Source: Argyresthia goedartella
Lineage: Eukaryota; Arthropoda; Insecta; Lepidoptera; Argyresthiidae
Direction: 5' to 3'
DNA length: 64,000 nucleotides
Assembly (NCBI GenBank): GCA_949825045.1
Contig: OX463820.1
Location: forward strand, 5,096,501 to 5,160,500
Both the position numbers and the translations under genes were made by a program. Each line of letters starts with the position of its first letter. Positions within the stretch are counted from its first letter, which is position 1. Below, piece by piece: positions 21,801-33,800 of this stretch. The notes beneath the pieces were generated by a model that was given only the letters and a program-made list of their open reading frames with translations, was not told where the DNA came from and ran no database searches.

Positions 21801-24800
21801 ATAACCGGTGTCAGGCTGACCGACCATGTTAGAAACACGACACTGCGCTCCATCACTGGCATTGCTGACGTTTGGTGCAAAGACCGCTAGGCTGAAGTGG
21901 GACTGGGCACGTGTGCCGCATGCACCCCCAAAAATGGGCCAAACTGACCACCGAATGGGTGCCCACTGATGGCCATCGAAATAGAGGCAGGCCGAGGCGT
22001 CGATGGCGGGACGACCTGGACAGGTTTTTGCCGAACTGGGCTGGGGCAGCACAGCACAGGTAGGAATGGTCTGAGATAGGGGAGGCTTTGCCCAGCAGTG
22101 GGACACTATGCAGGCTAAAAAAAAAGTAAGTAGTATTGTGATGAATATCCAGCAATGTATATTTTTTTCCGATCTGTGTCGATAAAAGCCGAGACGTGTC
22201 GAGCGTTAAAGAAATAATAACCGTATTGTTCCCATGTATGTCTTTATGCTCATCTGTTCCACCAAAACTATCCTTTGTCTACAGAATACTAGTTTCAAAT
22301 TTGCCATAAGTTCTAAAGCGCAACTGTCAAACGTAACACTAGTGCTGCAGATCATGGATAGAAAGGTTATTGAAAACGGACGCTAAACTACTTATCAGAA
22401 TTTGTCAAATGAGGTAGGTATCGTTAGAAAAGTCTTCATGTCCACTACCTTGCAGGCTAAGTGACGTCACACTAAATCCAATATGGCGCCCTCTAGAGGG
22501 CATAAAGTCCTATATTAAAAAAAAATGAACAGGGTTTTATCATCAGAGTACACCGAAATATTACGGTCCTTCGAGCCGGATAGTGGGTATGTCTGAAAAA
22601 GACTTTAGGGGAGCGTGACATCAAAAGCTAAAGAATCGGGACCTCGCTCCTTACATAGCGTCACGTCTAATCCCATACGGGGTGGCAGAGGCACAAATGT
22701 GCCCACTTGTATCCAGTTATTCAATACTTCATTTTGTGTGTATCACCACAGCTACAATATTACTATAAAATCCATTATAATGGCTTAAACCCTTTAACCC
22801 ATAAACTTGCAATTTTAACGACTGCCTCAATTAAGTAAGCTACGAAATCAAAAACAAAATTTCTTTTTTATTAGATCTCCTTTAAAAAAAGGTTGCATTA
22901 ATTGTTATAAATACTAAGCAGAAATAAATACTTACAATATTATTAACATCGAGCTCTTTGTTGAGGCCCGTCATTTAAGTAATCTTCAACATTGTTAAAT
23001 CCCTTTTTAGACAAAGTCGCTTTTACATTTTGTTTTAATTGCGCCAATGGCATTTCACACGACTAAATAAATTACAATACTCGTCAATATACTAGTGTAG
23101 TGGGTACACTCAACGCCTTTTTGTTGGTCTCTGAATGCCGCCTGGAGGGGGTAGCAGCTCATGGGTACGAGAGAGATGCATGCTTGGGAGAGAGGTGACA
23201 GCTGGCTCGGAGGCCAGGAAACCTGGCGAGGGCTTTACAAGTAATTGTGTTCCACCCACCTCCTCTTCTTGGTGACGACGAGCAAGTCGCTGAAGAGGAA
23301 CAGGTGCAGGTGCGTCTTGTGGAACTTCTTGCCGAAGGTCAGCTTCAGCTCGTCCGTTTTCCAGACCAGCTGCGTCATCTCGCCGGAGCGTACCAGCCAG
23401 CGGACCAGTCTGTGAGGAACACAAATCTCGTTAGTGAGGACCGCAAGGGGTTTATTCATATTGTTGGCGTCACCCTTGATCGCGCCGGCTTACCACGTGC
23501 CTGCTCTTTTCAAAGAACGCCGACACTCATTCAAAGGAAGTCGCCGCCGAGTTATAAATGAGATAATTTGTTTTTGTTAATCTGGCTAAAAAGACAGATA
23601 CGTGGCAAGGTCAATCAAAGGATCAAAGCTGACGCTAACTAAATGAATAAATTATTCTGTTAGGATACAAGGCTCTGCGAGCCGGCTGGGGACGAAGAAG
23701 AAATAAATTTCCCAGGTCTTTGATGTTTATATGTGTGTAACGTCAATGTTTTTGGTTCCCACGACACAGGTAGATGGGGCCAGAAGCAATGTATGTGCCC
23801 GTATCATAAATGTTTATGTATATACAGTAAGAATCAGGTATTCAAGAAGACGTAAACAGCTTGCCTTGACTTGACAATTTGTCACATCTACCCGGAAACA
23901 TTGAATGTTTGAGGGTAACTGCAAACGCAGTGATTATCTGTTTTAAATACCTACTTGGTTTAATTTTATACACTCTAAATTTCTGTGTATAGTATGACCA
24001 GGTAGGTAGTATAACATAGGGCGTATTTTAGGGAGATCTCTCACCGTGGCAAGGTCTAGATCTAAGATAAGGTTAGGGAGATCTCTCACCGTGGCAAGGT
24101 CTAGATCTAAGATAAGGTTAGGGAGATCTCTCACCGTGGCAAGGTCTAGATCTAAGATAAGGTTAGGGAGATCTCTCACCGTGGCAAAGTCTAGATCTAA
24201 GATAAGGTTAGGGAGATCTCTCACCGTGGCAAGGTCTAGATCTAAGATAAGGTTAGGGAGATCTCTCACCGTGGCAAGGTCTAGATCTAAGATAAGGTTA
24301 GGGAGATCTCTCACCGTGGCAAGGTCTAGATCTAAGATAAGGTTAGGGAGATCTCTCACCGTGGCAAGGTCTAGATCTAAGATAAGGTTAGGGAGATCTC
24401 TCACCGTGGCAAGGTCTAGATCTAAGATAAGGTTAGGGAGATCTCTCACCGTGGCAAGGTCTAGATCTAAGATAAGGTTAGGGAGATCTCTCACCGTGGC
24501 AAGGTCTAGATCTAAGATAAGGTTAGGGAGATCTCTCACCGTGGCAAGGTCTAGATCTAAGATAAGGTTAGGGAGATCTCTCACCGTGGCAAGGCCTAGA
24601 TCTAAGATAAGGTTAGGGAGATCTCTCACCGTGGCAAGGCCTAGATCTAAGATAAGGTTAGGGAGCTATGTTACAATGCGCCAAAACGTGCGTCAAACAA
24701 AAGACTATAGCGGGTGCAAATGAAGCCGTAGCAGGGGACGCCGAAGGACTTACAAAGACCAAAGGTGGGGAAGTAAAAGGAAGTATTAGGCAGTGCGCGA

Positions 24801-27800
24801 GGCGGAACATGTCTTCCAGCCGCTCGCGCGAAGGTTTGTTTCTAAATATCTCAAAAAAGGCTCAATGGATTTTGATGAAACTTAGCAAATAGATAGTTCA
24901 TAATCACCTCTTATCGCGCCTGGTACATGCTCTAGTTCTGGCAGGTCTCTTACCAACGGTGGGAACTACATGAGGTGCGCTAGTCCGAAAATATTTTCCA
25001 TCTTTGAAAGTTTGTATCTAAATATCTCAAAAACGGCTTAACAAATTAGAATGAAACTTGGCGGATAGATAGTTGATATTCACCTTTTATCCCGCCTGGC
25101 GCAGGCTGGGCCCAGTTCCGGCGGATCTCGGACTGAGGGCGGGAACTCTATCAGGTGCGCGAGTCGGTACATCTCTTCAACGCGTTCCGTGTTGCGGGCG
25201 CCCTCGTTGCACTGCGAGACGAACTGCGGGCAGGTGGATGACAGGTCAGACACTTGGTTAATAAGGATTACAGATTGTCGGCGGTTGTATTGCTTCTTGG
25301 TGAACAGAAAATAAATAAAACGTGATTTGGAGCGTTCCATCACATCCTTATCTGTTGTTTTTCACTTTCCAGTTCCTTCAAGATGGGAGGTCAGATAGGA
25401 TGCTGCCTTCATTTTACTATCAAAATATCGCTGGTGTCGATTCTATGTTTGTAATCCAACAGCAACCGAAGATTTCATTTCGCATTTACGTCATCTAGAT
25501 TTTTTTTTAATTTCCTTAAGCTCATCATCAGCAGATCATCGTATAAGACTCGCCTCTACTCCCTGCCGGGACACGGAGACGAGGACAAGCAGCTCAACAG
25601 ATTTTCATGAATAATAAACGTTGTTGTAGGGCCATTGTAACTGGTCCCTTTGACATCTATCAGGTTTAGTCATAGTAAGGCGACCAGCTTAAAAACATTT
25701 ATTAAATTTACTGAATTCAAACATCTGAGAATTTAAGTAGTCATCACAGCATTTAATTATTTTTGTTTCGATTGATACATTTTTCGTGTGACATCCCTAG
25801 TGTTTAAAAATAAAACGGGTGCACCGATGTCACGTTGTAACAATGATCGGTTCTTTAGAACAAAAATTGTTATGTTTGGTATTGTTCGATTCAAAATCGA
25901 TACTCGATCTATGGTTCCGGAACGGCCATTTTGAATTTGACGGAGCTGCCACAGAGCAGGTTTTTGACAACTGACTGACGAAAAGCCCCCGTAATGTGAC
26001 GTGTATTGATTTTGGGCATTAAAATTAAATCGTAAGCCATCTGGAGTTGTATTCGGGCTCCCCTCAGGATTGTCTTATAGCTGAGTGTATTGTGGTTCTC
26101 CGAACCAGATACTGTTCGTATTTACGTAAATTGTGCGGTCGAAGCTGGCCTGCCAGCCATACCTGGTTGGCTGAAGAACCTGTCTACCAAGAAGAGCCTA
26201 GGGTGCACCCAGGCCTTGCAGAGAGACAGGAGTTTGACGGGAACGAAGCACAGACCAGGTCAGATAGAATCTATTTATTTAGCTCGGTGAATCGCCGACG
26301 TTCTCACTTCTTGACACCTGATAGCTACGCTACCTCGTAGCTATGGGCCCCTGCGAGGTCATTGGGTGCCGAGAAGCCTGAACATTTTGGTAGCAAGAGC
26401 GTGGTTTCCTGAGATTTGCAGCCGTCAAGGGCTCCAGGAACCCACGATTTGGGACTATCAATCTGTAGGTATAGGGGTTATTAGCTAACTTGGTTTTGTT
26501 CCTGTATCCACATAGATTGGTAGTATTATAAGTTATAAGTCTACTGCTGGTAGTAGACAGACAGACATAACAGTTTTCCCTAAATGACCAGTTGTACTGA
26601 GATGTGACTCAGAATAGTAATTACATTACAGGTACATTGTAGGTGAATTGAAATTTGCATTGAAGTCATATCATGTTTGCAGTTTGAAGTTTGCATAGTC
26701 AATCTATTAGTGGTCTAGTAATGCTAATGAATGTTTGGACATTGTTTTCAGTTTATAGCAATTTATAACTTGAACTAATATTGACTATCTGTGTGTGTTA
26801 TATGATATAGGGAAACTAAATTGTTGTTTACAGAATTTGTGTAGATATAAAACTCGGTTTCTATTGTTTGGGGAAATCAGCATTGTTTAAGTTATAGATT
26901 AGGGTTCCCTCGTTTGTGTTGTAGACTGGAGGGTCCAATATAATTGAGTTACTGCAAATTGTGAGTAAGTATCGTTCCGATCATGTCGTTGTCTGAAATA
27001 CAGAAGGGTGTTTCTAAGGAGCTCAGATGGTTTTCCTCCGCACACGGTCTGATAGACCGTTTAGATAGGCATGATGTGGTGTTGGAGCGGTCTATGGACG
27101 TTAAGGAACGCTACAACAGGGTGCTCGAATTGTCCGCGCAGGCGGAAGCAGTTGATGGTTGCGCACCTGACAGGCTGTCACGGTTGCTAGGGGATGTCGA
27201 CCAGTGTATGGAGATGGCGGCTGCTATCACGCAGAGGGCTGCGGACATACGTAGGCAGCGCGAGTCCAGCCATAGTGGTGACATTGGGGCGCCTCTGCCG
27301 CATCAGGGATCGGGGACCAGGTTACCCGTTATAACTATGCCTACTTTTGACGGAGTGTCCGGTGAATGGATGAGCTTCATCAATCTGTTCGACAGCTTGG
27401 TGCACATGCGATCGGACATTACCAAGTCTGTCAAGATGGCTCAGCTGGTGGCAGCATTGAGGGGTGAGCCCAGGGAGCTGGTCGCTCATTTGACAGTTAC
27501 GGAGGGTAACTATGAAACGGCCAGGCAATTGCTGGTCAGACGTTACCACAACAAACGGAGGTTGGCCGATGCCCAACTGAACCGTTTGTTTAGCATCCCG
27601 GTTGTGAACAAGGTCGGGGCCATACAGACGGAGGTTTTGAACCCGTTGTTGTCCGTCACCAAGGCCCTAGAGAATCTTGGACTTCCGGTTGGTGAATGGT
27701 CCTACCTACTGCTGTACATTGTACTTTCCCGCCTACCCGCTGACGTGCAGACTCGTTTCGAACAGTCTCACGGGAGGTCGGCCGAGGACCTGCCCGCCTT

Positions 27801-30800
27801 CTCCGACTTGGTCGGATCTTTGGAAGAGGAGGCACGACGGGCAGAGAATTTGGGGTTGACGGCCACCCATCCTTCGGAGCCACAGAGAGCTGCCGGGAGC
27901 GCTGTGAGTAGGGGCCCTCCGACGAGGAAGGACCGCACCAACCGGCAGTCGTATGGGACTGTGAGTGCATTGACCCCACCCAGGGGTGCAGGTGAGACCT
28001 GCCCATGTTGTAGGCAGATTGGCCATGCTGTGGCCGATTGCAATAAGTTCGGGGAACTTAGGGTTGAAGGACGGCGCCGGATGGCCAAGCAGCGGAGCTG
28101 GTGTTTCCTGTGCCTCGGGCCACACATGGCTAGGGACTGCACGCGCACAAAATTGTGCGGATATTGTGGTGGGGCCCACCACAATTTGTTGTGCATGAAC
28201 CGGTCCGGCCAACAGCCACCACAGGGCCGTACCCAGGGTGATACGGAATGGGGCCCTGAGAATTTGTTTGCGACTTGGAGCGCAACTCAGGGGCCAGCGT
28301 CCCCACGTGCACAGGGTAGTACTAGGGTGCGGGGCCGCACTCAGGGTCATCACATGGGGGGCCCTGAGTTTTCGGTTGCGACTCAGCGGGCAATGGGGCC
28401 ACAAGCACGCGGCCACCCAGGGGTGCAGGGCCGCACTCAGGGTTACCACATGGGGGGCCCTGAGTTTTCGGTTGCGACTCAGCATCCGACTCAGCGGGCA
28501 ATGGGGCCACAAGCACGCGGCCACCCAGGGGTGCAGGGCCGCACTCAGGGTCATCACATGGGGGGCCCTGAGTTCTCGGTTGCGACTCAGCATCCGACTC
28601 AGCGGCACATTGGGTGTGTTGAGCAGGCCGTAACGGGCGGGTGGAATGGGACAACTTCGAGCTATGCGGGTGCGGTTCGGACGCCGCCTCAGTTGTCGCC
28701 CCGCTCGTCGCCTCGTCCTCGTCGGTCGCATGTGATGTCCCCCCCGCTCATGGAGCGGCCGCGGTTGAATTCACGCCCACAACCCTTCGGGGGGCGTCGT
28801 AGGGTGGCAATGGAACCGGCGCGTGGGCCATTTGTACAGTGGGACCCGCTGGCGTATAGCTGCCTACCTGATCGGTTACAGGCAGAGTGGGGCCCCGGGG
28901 GCCCTCGCTAGGAATTTGCGGCCCAACCATTGGTTGCCCCCCAACCGGAGACGGTGGTGTTACCGATCGCCTCTGTGCTTGTTTGGGATTTGGCGGGCAA
29001 CCCAACATACGTTCGCGCCCTATTAGATTCTGGAGCTCAGGGCTGCATTGTATCGAACGATTTAGCACAATGGTTGGGCCTCAATATAAATAATGTATCG
29101 CTGCCGAGGAAATTGGTCCCTGCTGGGGATTACAGGGCAACCCTTCACGGGTTTTGTGATGCCTTTGAACGAGGGTTTGCGGCAGCGGTTTATTTGAGAA
29201 CCGTCACCTCCACCGGGGAGGTCGACGTGCGATTGGCTTTGGCAAAAAGCAAGGTAGCGCCTATTCGGACAAGGATGACGATTCCAAAACTGGAACTGTC
29301 CGGGGCTGCTCTTTTGACCAAACCTTTGAGTCACACTCTAACGGTGTTGCGTGGGTCAGTGGGTTTGGAGGATACGGTGTACGCGTGGACGGACAGCCAG
29401 ATTGTTTTGTGCTGGCTGAAGGCATCGGTCCATAACTTAGAGGTTTTTGTTGCGAACCGTGTCTCCCAGATTGTGTCGTCTGAGGTCCCACTGACCTGGA
29501 GACATGTACCAGGAGAATTGAACCCGTCTGATTGTGCATCCAGGGGATGTCGGGCTCCTGAACTCGTGCTCGTTGCTGATCTCTCGACAGAGGCTTTCAT
29601 TGCTTGTTTGGATAGGTTTGTTTCTCGAAGGGGACTTCCAACTTTGATCCGCTCTGATAACGGCACTAACTACGTCGGTGCGGAACGATACTTACGAGAG
29701 ATAGTCAACTTTTTGAATGTAAATAAAGTGGATATTGGAACGGCCCTCTCCCGTCGGGGTATACAGTGGACCTTCAGCCCACCGAGTTGCCCCCACTGGG
29801 GTGGGATTTTTGAGGCCGTAGTTAAGTCAGCTAAGACGCACTTAGGGCGTATAGTAGGTCAGACCGCGCTGACTTTTGAGGAGCTCGCGACATTGTTTTG
29901 TAAGAACGAGGCCGTTCTCAATTCGCGACCGTTGTGTCCGCTCAGCTCGGATCCAAATGACCTCGAGGCTCTGACCCCAGGCCATTTCTTGATAGGACAG
30001 CCACTTAACGCGTTGCCCGAGCACCCCTTCGAGGGAGTGAAATTGTATCGGTTGTCAGGGTATCAGATGTTGCAGCAGTTTACTCAGAATTTCTGGAAGC
30101 GTTGGTCGCTCGAGTATCTGCATATCTTACAACAGCGCCTTAAGTGGACTGACAAAACCAGCCCCCCTAGTGTTGGTGACCTCGTGCTGGTTAAGGATGC
30201 TAACCTACCGCCACTACGTTGGCGCAGGGGGCGCATTGTTAACTTGTTCCCTGGCAAGGACGGGACCCCCCGGTCTGCAGAGGTTCTAGTAGGAGGCTCG
30301 GTACTAAAACGAGCGGTAGCAACGTTGTCTCGGCTGTCCGTAGATTAAGGGACAGGTGGGTGCCTGTCCGGGCGGGTGATTGTTCGATTCAAAATCGATA
30401 CTCGATCTATGGTTCCGGAACGGCCATTTTGAATTTGACGGAGCTGCCACAGAGCAGGTTTTTGACAACTGACTGACGAAAAGCCCCCGTAATGTGACGT
30501 GTATTGATTTTGGGCATTAAAATTAAATCGTAAGCCATCTGGAGTTGTATTCGGGCTCCCCTCAGGATTGTCTTATAGCTGAGTGTATTGTGGTTCTCCG
30601 AACCAGATACTGTTCGTATTTACGTAAATTGTGCGGTCGAAGCTGGCCTGCCAGCCATACCTGGTTGGCTGAAGAACCTGTCTACCAAGAAGAGCCTAGG
30701 GTGCACCCAGGCCTTGCAGAGAGACAGGAGTTTGACGGGATCGAAGCACAGACCAGGTCAGATAGAATCTATTTATTTAGCTCGGTGAATCGCCGACGTT

Positions 30801-33800
30801 CTCACTTCTTGACACCTGATAGCTACGCTACCTCGTAGCTATGGGCCCCTGCGAGGTCATTGGGTGCCGAGAAGCCTGAACAGGTATAGTTTGTTCAAAG
30901 TAAACCGTAAAATAGCCTTCTTTTGTCATTATTAAAATAAATATGTATTTTTGTTAAGCAATTGATACTTTGTGCAGTTCTAGCTTTGAAGACATAAATA
31001 ATATTGTGTGCCCCATGCTACGTTGTTGAATGGTGATGAAGTGTCAAATGGGACCTGTCACAATGGCATATAACACTTCCAATTCAGTCGTTTTTCGAAC
31101 GAAACAAACTAAATCCAAATCGGTCCATACGTTTACAAAATTACCCACGTTATTTTGCATCGAGGCTTGACAAACTTACCGTACTAAGAGTAGCAAGCGC
31201 CTGCATACACCCCTCTCTCTCCTCATCATCCTCATGCAGATTGCGCAGCACCGCGTCCATCAACAGCGGCAGTCTGGTGACCCGCTGCATCGGCAGCATG
31301 AGGAACGAGTGCAGAGAGAGCGCCTGGCACGAGGGGTGCGCCTCGAGCCGGCGGAGCGCCGACGCGAATTGGGGGCGCGGCCTGCGCAATAGACCATATA
31401 TTCATTGCTTTTGAGACCAGCCACCAGGATACCTCAAGTCGTGCGCGTCGAAACCAGTACGTCTATTATGAGTTGGCGTAGGAAACTTGACGGACGTTGT
31501 TATTGTAGTAATAATGCCACTATCTCTTTCTTTTATATGATGAGGGCATGAATAGGAAGGTACAATTTTTAGTTCAGTGAGATACCGCTAGAGGCGCTGT
31601 ATCGTTGCCATACAAGTGCTATATTATAGTCGCCATCGTGTATAGTTTTAAGAACTCATAATAGACGTACATAAATAGTTACGTCACAAACAATCAAGAC
31701 ACGAGTCTCTTATTCAAGATAAGCTCGCCTTTCTACACTTTTTCTATGTAGTCTTGTCTGTATATTATTTGTGTGCAGTAAAGAAATTATGACATTATGC
31801 GTCATTTTTTTCGTCTGATTGAAATGAAATGAATAAACACAATCATTGTTCTATACACTTATTGAATGAGGAGCTCGAGGAGAACTAGCAGGTTGGGTAA
31901 TGTGTAAACAACAAGGTCTGTCATGTTGGGCGGCGCAAGCTGTCCTTGAAATCACTTATGGCTAGCAAATCGAGCAGAGAACAAGATGTGTTATGTGTGG
32001 CGTTGCAAACGGAGTTTTTAGGGTATTCCTGCCGCCCGGGGCTATTGTCTCCACAGCCCGCTGCCCGTTACGACACCAAAGTAAACAAACAGACACACAC
32101 ACACACACACACACACACAGAGAGAGCTTCTCTCATACCTGAGCGAGTGCAGCGCCTTGACCATGAGCGGCTGGTTCTCGCAGTACTTGACGTAGACGGC
32201 GAAGTGCGCCTGCGCATGCGCACGCACTATGTCGCAGATGCCGGCCAGCAGCACGTCGGCCTGCCAGCAGCGCTCGAGCTGCGTCAGGAGGAGCTGCGAG
32301 CACTTGCGTACTGCGGGCAGGACACAGGGCACCACGTTGCAGGCTTATACATTGCTTCTGGCACCAGACTAGGATCCCGTCCAGAGTCAGAACCGACGAC
32401 GTCACAAACATATAAATATCCAAAACCCGGGGAATTGATTTGCTTTCCAGCCACCCGGGATTCGAGCCTGGGACCTTTCGGTTGGGAAGCACAACCTCGA
32501 CCGCAACCACACAGGTCGTAATTGTGTATCTCTGACAGCTAGGAATGTCAATCGCAATGGACAATCGACCAACAGCACTCACAAGCAAGCCGCATTAGAA
32601 GACAGCTCATGTTCTGATTGTACAATTATAATTCCAATATGTCAGAGTAACACAATAAGGCTACCGATTAGCTAATATAAAGTGATACGAAGATGTGTAG
32701 TCACAGAGCCACTCAAACTCTAAGGTGTGGTTGCGAGTCAGCTCCAAATGTCTTTCCCGGCTTTGGCCAGATATAATTTGGTTGTTATTATTATCAGTTT
32801 CTTTTGTACTTTTGTTTGACGAAAATACGTCTGTGAGTTAGACCCGCACTTGGCCAGACTTTGTCGTCACCGAGACCCTTACGGACACACCAAGACAAAC
32901 AGCAATACCAAACAATGTCACATGCTAACGAGTTAACAGAAATAAAAATAAGCATTTTATAACAATCACATACATTGCTTCTGGCCCCAAACTAGTATAC
33001 CCTGTGTGGGAACCAGAAACATCGACGTCACACATATATAAACATCCAAGATCTGGGGTTTTGCTTTTTTTTTTCTCAGCCGGGGATCGAACAGTGCCAC
33101 AGAGGTCGTCTTTATACCTCTACATACCAGGTAATATAGCTGAGAAAAGCATATCCCGCTCTGCCCTGGGCAGCACATTGGGGTCTCTGAAGGCGGGGTG
33201 CGATATGAAGTGAGCTTCGAGAACATTCAGCGAGTTCAGATAGGACGCTTCCGAGGTTAGCAGCTCGAACTTGGCCTCTTGCAGACGCTTCTGGCTGCTG
33301 GAGAGCGAACCTGGAAGCACAGGACAAAACAAGGGCTTCAGAAATAAGGAGTAATAATTACCAGCTTCATAATTTATCATTTTCTCCAAAACGTATGAAC
33401 AGATTTAATCAATTATTTCTTGTTTGAAAGGGAATACTTTCTAATTGGTCCCATATCAGGTCATGATGTGATGATGTGATCCTGGAAAAAGGCAGACCCA
33501 TAGCGATTTTGTATTTTTCGCAGTAACTCGTGCACTTGGTCTCGGGAAGTATTATTTTGTGAAGTGGAACTGATGGTGAAGGTACATGGCCACCGAAACT
33601 GCTCAATACTAGGTATCCCTCAAGACGTGATATGGTGACTTTATTACGATTGCTTGTCATAGTGCATATGGTGAAGAGGATGTGCCATCACATATATTAT
33701 AAATAAATAGTTGATAGTAGATAAATTGTTGAGGAGTTCTCCTGGTACGTCGCCATCGACGTACCAGGAGAACTCCTCAACAATTTATCAACGTCAGCCA

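Larger units (their letters stand above)
25883..30882 (+). mobile_element. BEL/Pao LTR retrotransposon, young, RT-deleted
   Basis: 5000 bp, bounded by two 502 bp LTRs and the 5 bp duplication GGTAT (25878-25882 and 30883-30887), the size typical of BEL/Pao. The LTRs appear to differ at one base (GGGAACGAAG versus GGGATCGAAG). Gag is complete; pol keeps protease, RNase H and much of integrase but lacks the RT. It lies antisense to Exn in an intron within the DH region. The high LTR identity implies recent insertion, so enzymes were probably supplied by an intact relative. Confidence 0.95.

Noticed and set aside
24031..24665. Telomere-like GGTTAGGGA words in the minisatellite
   Set aside because: Only one per 45 bp unit; not a TTAGG array and far inside a gene.
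23943..24723. Overlapping frames of 225-228 codons on both strands with LDLATVRDLPN-like repeats
   Set aside because: They exist only because a 45 bp minisatellite keeps all frames open; no start context, splice sites or protein family.
26047..26340. 97-codon frame repeated at 30545-30838
   Set aside because: It lies inside both LTRs; identity is explained by LTR duplication, not by a gene pair.
27733..28731. 332-codon minus-strand frame
   Set aside because: Shadow of gag; GC-rich gag and its repeats open the opposite strand.
31946..32521. 191-codon plus-strand frame
   Set aside because: Runs through a CA microsatellite and the reverse of the DH exon.
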